A stretch of DNA of 17,743 bases from an uncultured Acetobacteraceae bacterium. Lineage in GTDB: Bacteria; Pseudomonadota; Alphaproteobacteria; Acetobacterales; Acetobacteraceae. The stretch is from assembly GCA_937930165.1 (NCBI GenBank), contig CALGVL010000240.1, forward strand, positions 1-17,743, given 5' to 3'. The notes beneath the pieces were generated by a model that saw nothing but the letters and a program-made list of their open reading frames with translations, was not told the origin of the DNA and did no database searches. The translations under genes were made by a program, and so were the position numbers. Below are positions 7,158-13,500 of the stretch, one piece after another (within the stretch, counting starts at the first letter, position 1; the number at the start of each line of letters is the position of its first letter).

Positions 7158-8840
7158 TCAGGTACGCCGCAGCGCCCGTGTCAGGGCCAGGACCGGCAGC
7201 AGGCCGGCGACGACGATCAGCAGGGCGGAGGTGCTCGCCTCGGCCAGCCGCTCATCCGCCGCCAGGCTGTAGACCCGGACCGCCAGGGTGTCGAAATCGA
7301 AGGGCCGCACGATCAGGGTCGCCGGCAGTTCCTTCATCGTATCAACGAAGACCAGGATGAAAGCGGTGAGTAGGCTGCCGCGGGCCAGCGGCAACTCCAC
7401 CCGCAGCACCGCGCCGCCCGGCCGCGCCCCGAGCACCCGTGCCGCATCCCTGAGGCTCGGCCTGATGCGCGCCAGTCCGGACTCGACGGCGGAGAGCGCC
7501 ACCGCCAGGAAGCGCACAAGATAGGCGAAGACCAGCGCCGCGATGCCGCCCGAGAGCAGCAGGCCGGTCGAGACGCCGAAGCGCGCCCGCATCCAGGCAT
7601 CCAGCGCATTGTCGAACAGGCCGAGCGGGACCAACGTGCCGACCGCGATGACCGAGCCCGGCAGGGCATAGCCGAGCCCCGCCACCCTGACCGCCAGCCG
7701 CTGCGGTGGCCGGGGATGCAGCCGCGCCGTCCAGGCCAGGAAGCTGGCCAGCAACACCCCGACCAAGGCAGTGGTGCCGGCCAGGACCAGGCTGTTGCGG
7801 GCAAAGGGCAGGAAGCGGCCAGGATCCAGCGGATCGCCCACCTCCAGCATCAGTGCGAAGAGCGTTCCCGCCGGCACGAGAAAGCCGAGCACGACCGGCA
7901 TGGCGCAGGCCAGCAAGGCGAGCGCCGCCTTCCAGCCGGAGAGCGGCACCGGCCTGAGCGGCGGGTGACGGTTGGTGGTCGGATGGAAGCGGCGACCGCC
8001 GCGCGAGACCTGCTCCAGCACCAGCAGCATGGCGACCAGACCCATCAGGCAGGCCGCGAGCTGGCTGGCCGCACCGCGATCCCCGAGGCCGAACCAGGCC
8101 TCGTAGATCCCGGTGGTGAAGGTGCGGACGGCAAAATACTGCACCGTGCCGAAATCCGCCAAGGTCTCCATCAGCGCCAGCGCGACGCCGCCGATGATGG
8201 CCGGCCGGGCCAGGGGCAGGGCCAGGTGCAGGAAGACGCGCGGCAGGGAATGGCCGAGAGTGCGGGAGGCCTCGATCAGGCAGACGCTCTGCTGCTGGAA
8301 GGCGGCGCGGCAGAGCAGATAGGCGTATGGATAGAGCACCATCGCCAGCATCAGTGCCGCGCCCGGCAGGCTGCGGATCTCCGGGAACCAGTACTGGCCC
8401 CAGGTGAGGCCGGTGAGGTTCCGCAGCGTGGTCTGCACCGGCCCGGCCACGTCCAGCAGCCAAGTATAGGCATAGCCGCAGACATAGGCTGGCATGGCCA
8501 TGGGCAGCAGCAGCGCCACCTCCAGCAGGTCCCGGCCAGGGAAGCGGCAGGCGGTGACCAGCCAGGCGGAGACGGCGCCGGCCGAGGCCACCATCGCCCC
8601 CACCAGCAAGGCCAGCAGCGCGGAATTCGCCAGCATCTCCGGCAGGGTGGTGGTGGCGATGTGGTGCCAGACCTCGCCTGCCGGGACGGCGGCCGAAGCC
8701 AGCACCGCCACCAGCGGCGCCGCGATCAGGGCTGCCAGCGGCAGGGCGAGCAGGCTCCAGCCGGGCATGGCACGTCGCGCCCGGGGCGGGACGGAACGCA
8801 GGGGCAGGGCGGTGGCGGAGGCCGGGGAGGTGGGGGGCAT
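7158..8840 (-). CDS. fbpB: Ferric-iron ABC transporter permease (two-domain FbpB)
   Basis: This 560-aa inner-membrane protein with about 12 hydrophobic helices is two fused transport-permease domains, as in FbpB/SfuB. Each half has an EAA-type loop that docks the ATPase: EASRTLGHSLP at 190-200 and DAARVLGARPG at 465-475, each ending in a conserved LPLAR. The segment VDTMKELPATL (499-509) followed by FDFDTLA is characteristic of iron permeases. It should move Fe3+ delivered by FbpA into the cytoplasm with ATP from an FbpC protein not seen here. The ATG at 8840 is preferred; a later Met25 lacks a ribosome-binding site. An AGGTGA Shine-Dalgarno lies rather far (about 11 bases) upstream, at the foot of a hairpin, and a Fur-like box fills the space up to the ATG. 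The gene is convergent with fbpA-bfd-bfr. Confidence 0.93.
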   Translation of the reverse strand: MPPTSPASATALPLRSVPPRARRAMPGWSLLALPLAALIAAPLVAVLASAAVPAGEVWHHIATTTLPEMLANSALLALLVGAMVASAGAVSAWLVTACRFPGRDLLEVALLLPMAMPAYVCGYAYTWLLDVAGPVQTTLRNLTGLTWGQYWFPEIRSLPGAALMLAMVLYPYAYLLCRAAFQQQSVCLIEASRTLGHSLPRVFLHLALPLARPAIIGGVALALMETLADFGTVQYFAVRTFTTGIYEAWFGLGDRGAASQLAACLMGLVAMLLVLEQVSRGGRRFHPTTNRHPPLRPVPLSGWKAALALLACAMPVVLGFLVPAGTLFALMLEVGDPLDPGRFLPFARNSLVLAGTTALVGVLLASFLAWTARLHPRPPQRLAVRVAGLGYALPGSVIAVGTLVPLGLFDNALDAWMRARFGVSTGLLLSGGIAALVFAYLVRFLAVALSAVESGLARIRPSLRDAARVLGARPGGAVLRVELPLARGSLLTAFILVFVDTMKELPATLIVRPFDFDTLAVRVYSLAADERLAEASTSALLIVVAGLLPVLALTRALRRT

Positions 8841-8841
8841 T

Positions 8842-8856
8842 TGCGAGCGATTCTCA
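8842..8856 (-). promoter_or_regulatory. Fur-like iron box directly upstream of the fbpB start codon
   Basis: Read on the minus strand the sequence is TGAGAATCGCTCGCA, which matches the fbpA box (TGCGAATGGTTCGCA) at 12 of 15 positions. It lies one base before the fbpB ATG (8838-8840). Its arms are imperfect. The context of an iron permease and the similarity to the other box support a Fur-type operator, but the placement inside the ribosome-binding region is unusual. Confidence 0.6.
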
Positions 8857-8878
8857 CCTGCCCGGTAGCACGGGCAGG
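8857..8878 (-). promoter_or_regulatory. Perfect 8-bp hairpin in the fbpB leader
   Basis: CCTGCCCG and CGGGCAGG pair perfectly around a 6-base loop and directly abut the Fur-like box. On the minus strand the last three stem bases (AGG) are the start of the AGGTGA Shine-Dalgarno sequence for fbpB. The stem could therefore limit ribosome access, or act as a terminator for anything transcribed from further upstream. Confidence 0.5.
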
Positions 8879-8919
8879 CCCCGCGCAGGAAGCCCGAGGC
8901 ACCCGATGGACGGGGCCGG

Positions 8920-8935
8920 ACGGCCTGGAGGCCGT
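8920..8935 (-). terminator. Second hairpin downstream of the flavin reductase
   Basis: ACGGCC and GGCCGT pair around a 4-base loop, 25 bases beyond the first hairpin on the minus strand. It may act as a back-up terminator separating the flavin reductase from fbpB. No T-run follows. Confidence 0.35.
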
Positions 8936-8959
8936 TAAGGGCAGTGCCGCGAACCGGCC

Positions 8960-8977
8960 GGCCCGGGAAACCGGGCC
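8960..8977 (-). terminator. Hairpin just after the flavin reductase stop
   Basis: GGCCCGG and CCGGGCC form a perfect 7-bp stem with a 4-base loop, beginning one base after the stop codon (8979-8981) of the minus-strand flavin reductase. This is a typical position for a terminator in GC-rich genomes, although no U-tract follows. Confidence 0.55.
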
Positions 8978-8978
8978 T

Positions 8979-9620
8979 CTACTCCGCCGCCTTCTTCTTT
9001 TCCTCCCACTCCGCCACAGTCATGCGCGGCACCTCGAAACGGTCGGTGGTGCGGACATACCAGCCGCGCCCGTGCATGCGGCCGACCAGGCCAAGCTTCG
9101 GCGTGTCCACATAGCATTTCGCCGCATCGAGCACGCAGTCGTCCTTGATATGCACCGCCAGCACCTTGCCGAGGACGATGGTGTGCCGCCCGGCTGGGAT
9201 GAGCTGGAAGGTCTCGCATTCCAGGGCCACCGGGCTCTCGGCGATGCGGGGTGGCTTCACCTTGGCAGAGGGAAGGGTGGTCAGGCCGGCCTCGGCCAGT
9301 TCGTCCACCTCCGGCGGGAAATCCACCGCGGTCGCGTTCATGCCGTGGATCGCCGTCTCCGGCACCAGACAGACCACGAACTGGCCGGTGGCGCGGATAT
9401 TGGCCACGGTGTCCTTCAGCGCCCCCTCCGGCCGCGGGCCGCAGCCGATGCCGACCACCACCGGAGCGTCGGAGAAGACATTGAAGAAGGAATAGGGGGC
9501 CGCATTCACCACGCCCTGCGCGTCCTGGCTCACCACCCAGGCGATCGGGCGGGGGACGACGCTTGAGACGACCAGCTTGTAGCAGTCCTGCGGCGGCAGC
9601 CTGGCGAAATCGAAGAGCAT
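8979..9620 (-). CDS. Flavin reductase family protein (FMN-binding split barrel)
   Basis: This 213-aa protein of the flavin reductase-like, FMN-binding split-barrel family is predicted to bind FMN and use NAD(P)H to supply reduced flavin or act as a small oxidoreductase. Recognisable segments are VPRPIAWVVSQD (22-33), NAAPYSFFNVFSD (39-51), which forms the flavin pocket, GIGCGPRPEG with the following KDTVANI segment, and an FECETFQLIPAG-like barrel strand. The ATG at 9620 is chosen because the family starts here and AGGGGAA lies a few bases upstream. The open frame continues far upstream only as antisense of the chemoreceptor gene. The gene is divergent from that chemoreceptor with 118 bases between starts. 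No partner monooxygenase is visible, so its role is unresolved. Confidence 0.87.
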   Translation of the reverse strand: MLFDFARLPPQDCYKLVVSSVVPRPIAWVVSQDAQGVVNAAPYSFFNVFSDAPVVVGIGCGPRPEGALKDTVANIRATGQFVVCLVPETAIHGMNATAVDFPPEVDELAEAGLTTLPSAKVKPPRIAESPVALECETFQLIPAGRHTIVLGKVLAVHIKDDCVLDAAKCYVDTPKLGLVGRMHGRGWYVRTTDRFEVPRMTVAEWEEKKKAAE

Positions 9621-9738
9621 GGCGGATTCCCCTGCGGCAAGTCCGCGGAACCTGACCCGCAGGCGGCAGCCTGTCGAGGGGGGGCGTTTGCGGCGGCTTA
9701 AGGGTCTTCGGGCCAGTCTGCGTGGCAGGAGGACCCCG
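9621..9738. promoter_or_regulatory. Divergent spacer between flavin reductase and chemoreceptor genes
   Basis: The 118 bases separate two start codons pointing away from each other, so at least one promoter for each gene should be here. I see ribosome-binding sites at both ends (AGGGGAA on the minus strand, AGGAGG at 9728-9733 on the plus strand). No convincing -35/-10 pair or operator stands out. Confidence 0.45.
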
Positions 9739-12057
9739 ATGCGCCTTTTCAGGAACCTGTCCGTCGGCCGGAAGCTGGCCGGCAGCGCCATGGCCGCCAT
9801 CCTGCTCCTGGTCGGGCTGGTGGGGCTGGTGCAGATGCAGCTCGGCGCCGCCGGCGCCGAGCAGGAGGCGGAGCGGCGCGCCGTGGCTGCCCGCTCGGCG
9901 GCACTGCAGGCCGCGATTGAGGTCGCGCGCGCCGAGGTTGCCCTCGGTGGCGTGCTGATCGCCCAGACAACCGAAACCGCCGCCGAGCGGGCGGCCGAGC
10001 TGGAACGCCATGCGGACGCCGCGCGCGAGCAGCTGGCCGAGGCCTCGCGCCTTTCGGATGCCGACGCGGCGAGGGAGCAGCTTGCCGCCGCGACGCAGCA
10101 CCTCACCGACTATCTTGCCTCGGCCGGGGAGCAGGCGGGCCTGCGCCAGGGAATGATCACCCAGCGCGACACCGTGCTCTTCCCCCGCGGCAGCGAGTAC
10201 GACCAGGTCTTCGAGGCGGTGTCCGGCATGATCGAGCTGGATGTCCCGGAGGACCAGCAAGCCGAGGCGCGGCAGCGGGTGATGACCTTCCACCAGGTGG
10301 TGAACGACGTCCGCCTGGGTAGCCAGCGCTACCTGGCGACCGGGGAGGAATCCCAGGCCCGCCGCATCCGCCGCGCCGCGGCGCAGCTTCGGGTGCACCA
10401 GCGGGCGCTGGCGAGCATCCAGGCCCGCGACACCGCCCAGGCCGATCTCCGCCGGATCGCCTCGGTCGCCGAGGCGATCTCCCGGTCCGCCCTTGAGGTG
10501 CTGGAGCTGTCCGAGAACGGCGCCAAGATCCAGCAGGAGCGGGGCCTGCCGGCCCGGCAGCGGCTGGACGAGGCGCTCGGCGCCGCGATGCAGGTGTTGA
10601 GCGAGGAGGCCGCGGCACGGGCCGCGGACAGCGCCGCCGCCAGCGCCTCGGTTCGCTCGGCGGTGCTGTGGATCGGCGTCGCGGTTGCGCTGGTACTCGC
10701 CTTCACTGGCTGGCTCACCGCACGCGCCATCGGCGCGCCGCTGCGGCGGCTGATGCAGACCATCCGCGCCATCGCCGCTGGCGACGCCTCGGGCACCGTG
10801 CCGGACCAGGACCGGCGCGACGAGATCGGCGGCATCGCCCAGGCGCTGGAGGAACTGCGCGGCGCCGTGCTGCGCGCCTTCGCCCAGCAGCAGATGCTGG
10901 AGCAACTGCCTTCCGCCCTGATGACCGCCGATCCGCGGGATGACTTCCGCGTCACCTATCTCAACCCCCATGCCCTTGACCTGCTGCGGCGGCTTGAGCC
11001 GGTGCTGCCCTGCAAGCCGGAGGAGGTGCTGGGCAAGAGCGTCGACATCCTGCACAGGAACCCGGAGCGACAGCGCGCCATCCTCTCCGATCCCGACAAG
11101 CTGCCCTACAAGGCCCGTGTCCCCATGGGGCAGGAGGTAATGGACCTCACGGTCAGCGCCATCCGCAACCAGCAGGGTGAGTATGTCAGCGCCATGCTCT
11201 CCTGGAATCTGGTGACGGCCCAGGCCAGGCTGGCCGACAGCTTCGAGGCGGAAGTGGGCGGCGTGGTGGAGGCGGTCGCCGCCGCCGCGGCCCAGCTGCA
11301 CCAGGCGGCGGAGGCCCTCTCCGGTGCCGCCGCGACCTCGGACCGGGAGGCCGCGGCGGTGGCCGAGGCCAGCACCCGCGCTGGCGCCGATGTGCAGGCC
11401 GTTGCCGCCAGCGCCGAGGAACTGGCCGCGAGCGTCGCCGAGATCACCCGGCAGGTGGCGGATGGCGCCGCCGTCGCCCGCGCGGCGGCGGAGGAGGCCC
11501 GCGCTACGGACGGCACCGTGCAGGGGCTGGCCCAGGCGGCGCAGCGGATCGGCGATGTGGTGCGGCTGATCGGCGACATCGCCGGGCAGACCAATCTGCT
11601 GGCGCTGAACGCGACCATCGAGGCGGCACGGGCTGGCGAGGCGGGGAAGGGCTTTGCCGTGGTCGCCTCGGAGGTGAAGCAGCTGGCCGGCCAGACCGCC
11701 AAGGCGACCGAGGAGATCGGCGCCCAGATCGGTGCCATCCAGGCGGCGACCGGGGAGGCCGTGGCGGCGCTGCGCTCCATCGGCAGCACGATCGAGCGGA
11801 TGAACGAGGTGACCTCTGCCATCGCCGCCGCCGTCGAGGAGCAGGGCAGCGCGACGCGGGAGATCGCCCGCAGCGCCGCCCAGGTGGCGGAAGGCACCAC
11901 GGCGGTGACCCAGCGCATCCAGGATGTGCAGCGCGCGGCACGGCAGACGGGCGAGGCTTCGGCCTCGCTGCTCGGCGCCGCCAATGACCTGACTGGCCAT
12001 GCCGGGGCGCTGCGCAGCCGCTCCGGCGAGTTCCTGGCCTCGGTGCGGCGGGGGTAG
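9739..12057 (+). CDS. Methyl-accepting chemotaxis protein with HAMP and cytoplasmic PAS domain
   Basis: This 772-aa chemoreceptor is predicted to signal through CheW and CheA. TM1 spans about 12-34, a helical periplasmic sensor region about 35-307, and TM2 about 308-330. HAMP covers about 331-385 and a PAS-like domain about 388-495 (EQLPSALMTADP through SWNLVTAQARLAD). The signalling coiled coil follows to the C-terminus, with the conserved hairpin tip GQTNLLALNATIEAARAGE near 617-635. The PAS insert of this type, seen in many Rhodospirillales receptors, may sense an intracellular cue such as redox state or a ligand; no cofactor residue is diagnostic. The ATG at 9739 has a clear AGGAGG site; an open frame from 9619 lacks one. 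There is no C-terminal CheR-docking pentapeptide. No other chemotaxis gene is nearby, so this is an orphan receptor. Confidence 0.94.
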   Translation: MRLFRNLSVGRKLAGSAMAAILLLVGLVGLVQMQLGAAGAEQEAERRAVAARSAALQAAIEVARAEVALGGVLIAQTTETAAERAAELERHADAAREQLAEASRLSDADAAREQLAAATQHLTDYLASAGEQAGLRQGMITQRDTVLFPRGSEYDQVFEAVSGMIELDVPEDQQAEARQRVMTFHQVVNDVRLGSQRYLATGEESQARRIRRAAAQLRVHQRALASIQARDTAQADLRRIASVAEAISRSALEVLELSENGAKIQQERGLPARQRLDEALGAAMQVLSEEAAARAADSAAASASVRSAVLWIGVAVALVLAFTGWLTARAIGAPLRRLMQTIRAIAAGDASGTVPDQDRRDEIGGIAQALEELRGAVLRAFAQQQMLEQLPSALMTADPRDDFRVTYLNPHALDLLRRLEPVLPCKPEEVLGKSVDILHRNPERQRAILSDPDKLPYKARVPMGQEVMDLTVSAIRNQQGEYVSAMLSWNLVTAQARLADSFEAEVGGVVEAVAAAAAQLHQAAEALSGAAATSDREAAAVAEASTRAGADVQAVAASAEELAASVAEITRQVADGAAVARAAAEEARATDGTVQGLAQAAQRIGDVVRLIGDIAGQTNLLALNATIEAARAGEAGKGFAVVASEVKQLAGQTAKATEEIGAQIGAIQAATGEAVAALRSIGSTIERMNEVTSAIAAAVEEQGSATREIARSAAQVAEGTTAVTQRIQDVQRAARQTGEASASLLGAANDLTGHAGALRSRSGEFLASVRRG

Positions 12058-12065
12058 GGCGACAG

Positions 12066-12089
12066 GGCGGCCCCCTGGTCGGGGCCGCC
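12066..12089 (+). terminator. Terminator hairpin after the chemoreceptor gene
   Basis: GGCGGCCCC (12066-12074) pairs perfectly with GGGGCCGCC (12081-12089) around a 6-base loop, 8 bases after the stop, followed by TT. It is a strong intrinsic-terminator-like stem with only a vestigial T-run. Confidence 0.7.
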
Positions 12090-12105
12090 TTCCCGCCATA
12101 GGGTT

Positions 12106-12126
12106 CCTCCCCTCGGTTCGGGGAGG
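12106..12126 (+). promoter_or_regulatory. Hairpin containing the MBL hydrolase ribosome-binding site
   Basis: CCTCCCC (12106-12112) pairs with GGGGAGG (12120-12126) around a 7-base loop. The right arm is the Shine-Dalgarno sequence itself, 6 bases from the ATG at 12133. A T-G and a T-A pair can extend the foot. In an RNA that begins upstream, this would mask the ribosome-binding site. Confidence 0.55.
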
Positions 12127-12132
12127 GATTCA

Positions 12133-13011
12133 ATGGCACGGATACCGGAGAGGCAGGTGCCGGGCGTCTATCACCGGCGCATCGGCGACATCATCGTTAC
12201 TGCACTGAGCGATGGTTATCTGGATGGCTCCATGGCCGTCATCCAGAACATCGCGCCGGAGGATGCGGCGCGGATGCTGCGCGAGGCATACCGGCCAGTG
12301 CCGCGCCGGACCGCGGTGAACACCTTCCTGATCCAGTCGGCCGGGCGTGTGGCGCTGGTGGATACCGGCTGCGGCCATGCCATGGGGCCGACCGTGGGCA
12401 AGCTCTTCGAGAATCTCGCCGCCATGGGCGTCGAGCCCGGAGAAGTGGACACGGTGCTGCTGACCCATATGCACCCGGACCACTCGAACGGCCTGGCGGA
12501 TGCGGAAGGGAAGCGGCTGTTCCCGAATGCCGAGCTGGTGCTGCATGCGGCGGAACTCGCCTACTGGCACGATGATGCGGCCATGGCGCGGGCGGATGAG
12601 TCGAGCCGGCAGCGCAATTTCCAGGCGGCGCGCGACCAGGCGGCGCCCTATCGCGACCGCATCCGCAGCTTCACCGGCGGCGAGGTCTTCCCCGGCGTCA
12701 CCGCCATGCCCTTCCCGGGGCACACGCCGGGCCATACGGGCTACATGATCGCCTCCGGCAAGGATTCGCTGCTGATCTGGGGCGATATCGTGCATGTGCC
12801 GGAGATTCAGGTGCCTCGGCCGGAGGTGACCATGGCCTTCGATGTCGATCCGGTGCAGGCCGAGGCGACTCGCCGGCGCGTCTTCGACATGGTCGCGACG
12901 GATGGCCAGGCCATCGCGGGGATGCATCTGCACTTCCCCGGCCAGGCGCATCTGGTGCGGCGGGGCGGCGACTATGTGCTGCTGCCGGACGCCTGGTCCA
13001 TGACGATGTAG
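12133..13011 (+). CDS. MBL-fold metallo-hydrolase
   Basis: This 292-aa metallo-beta-lactamase-fold enzyme has the full binuclear metal site: His112, His114, Asp116 and His117 (HMHPDH), His197 (PGHTPGH), Asp218 (GDIVH) and His265 (GMHLHFPG). The long N-terminal region before HxHxDH and the PGHTPGH segment resemble quorum-quenching lactonases and related generic MBL hydrolases. The substrate cannot be decided, and lactonase, thioesterase-like and aryl hydrolase roles are all possible. No signal peptide is seen, so it should be cytoplasmic. It is preceded by the chemoreceptor terminator and a hairpin covering its ribosome-binding site. The DUF35 gene begins 73 bases after the stop on the same strand, so it may be cotranscribed with the DUF35/thiolase pair and act on a product or precursor of theirs, which is inference. 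Confidence 0.9.
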   Translation: MARIPERQVPGVYHRRIGDIIVTALSDGYLDGSMAVIQNIAPEDAARMLREAYRPVPRRTAVNTFLIQSAGRVALVDTGCGHAMGPTVGKLFENLAAMGVEPGEVDTVLLTHMHPDHSNGLADAEGKRLFPNAELVLHAAELAYWHDDAAMARADESSRQRNFQAARDQAAPYRDRIRSFTGGEVFPGVTAMPFPGHTPGHTGYMIASGKDSLLIWGDIVHVPEIQVPRPEVTMAFDVDPVQAEATRRRVFDMVATDGQAIAGMHLHFPGQAHLVRRGGDYVLLPDAWSMTM

Positions 13012-13050
13012 CGCCCCTCCCTTGGCCACCGCGCCCGTGTTGTGACAGGC

Positions 13051-13067
13051 TGCGGCGGCAAGCCGCA
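13051..13067 (+). other. Short hairpin ahead of the DUF35 gene
   Basis: TGCGGC and GCCGCA pair around a GGCAA loop in the 72-base gap between the MBL and DUF35 genes, ending 3 bases before an AGGAGG ribosome-binding site. It could be a weak terminator or attenuator, or chance in GC-rich DNA. Confidence 0.3.
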
Positions 13068-13083
13068 TTGAGGAGGAGATCGC

Positions 13084-13500
13084 ATGCTGGCTCCAGGCAG
13101 GGCGAAGCCCAAGCCGACGCCGGAAACCCGGCATTTCTGGGAGGGGACGAAGCAGGGCAAGCTGCTGCTGCAGCGCTGCGGGGATACGGGCAAGGCCTAT
13201 TTCCCGCCGCGCCCCTTCAGCCCCTTTACCGGGTCGCGCAATGTCAGCGTCTTCGAGGCGAGCGGCCGCGCCACCCTCTACAGCTACGTGATCCACCACC
13301 GGCAGGTGCCCGGCTTCACGCCGCCCTATGCCATCGCCGTGGTGCAGCTTGAGGAAGGGCCGCGGATGATGACCAACATCATCGACTGCCCGCAGACGCC
13401 GGAGGCACTGGTCCTCGATATGCCGCTGGAGGTCGTGTTCGAGCCGCTGGACGAGGAGATCACCCTGCCGCTGTTCCGTCCGGCGAAGGGGGGCAAGTGA
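13084..13500 (+). CDS. DUF35 OB-fold protein with degenerate zinc ribbon (thiolase partner)
   Basis: This 138-aa protein has the layout of DUF35/YxaB-like acyl-CoA-associated proteins: a helical start (about 12-30), a rubredoxin-like ribbon (about 31-51) and an OB fold (about 55-132). Such proteins bind a thiolase-like partner and are thought to help deliver acyl-CoA substrates. The FPPRPFSPFTGS segment places the ribbon. However, of the four usual zinc cysteines only Cys32 remains; the others correspond to Thr35, Ser46 and Thr49, so zinc binding there is doubtful. GRATLYSYVIHH and PYAIAVVQLEEGPRMMTNI are typical OB strands. The start has a strong GAGGAGGAG site. Its stop overlaps the ATG of the thiolase-like gene by one base (TGATG), which supports coupled expression of a complex. 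Confidence 0.88.
   Translation: MLAPGRAKPKPTPETRHFWEGTKQGKLLLQRCGDTGKAYFPPRPFSPFTGSRNVSVFEASGRATLYSYVIHHRQVPGFTPPYAIAVVQLEEGPRMMTNIIDCPQTPEALVLDMPLEVVFEPLDEEITLPLFRPAKGGK

Noticed and set aside
7716..9566. Plus-strand open frame of 616 codons across fbpB and the flavin reductase
   Set aside because: Its translation is Gln/His/Arg/Gly-rich shadow sequence opposite two well-supported minus-strand genes.
9702..9736. GGGTC/GACCC pairing around the chemoreceptor ribosome-binding site
   Set aside because: The arms are only 5 bp with a loop of about 25 bases, too weak to separate from chance at this GC content.
9619..9738. Upstream extension of the chemoreceptor by 40 residues
   Set aside because: The AGGAGG site and the usual short basic N-terminus before TM1 support the ATG at 9739. 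The extension would overlap the flavin reductase start.
8935..12099. Minus-strand open frame of 1054 codons
   Set aside because: It is antisense to the chemoreceptor and out of frame with the flavin reductase, has no recognisable domain and is compositionally biased.
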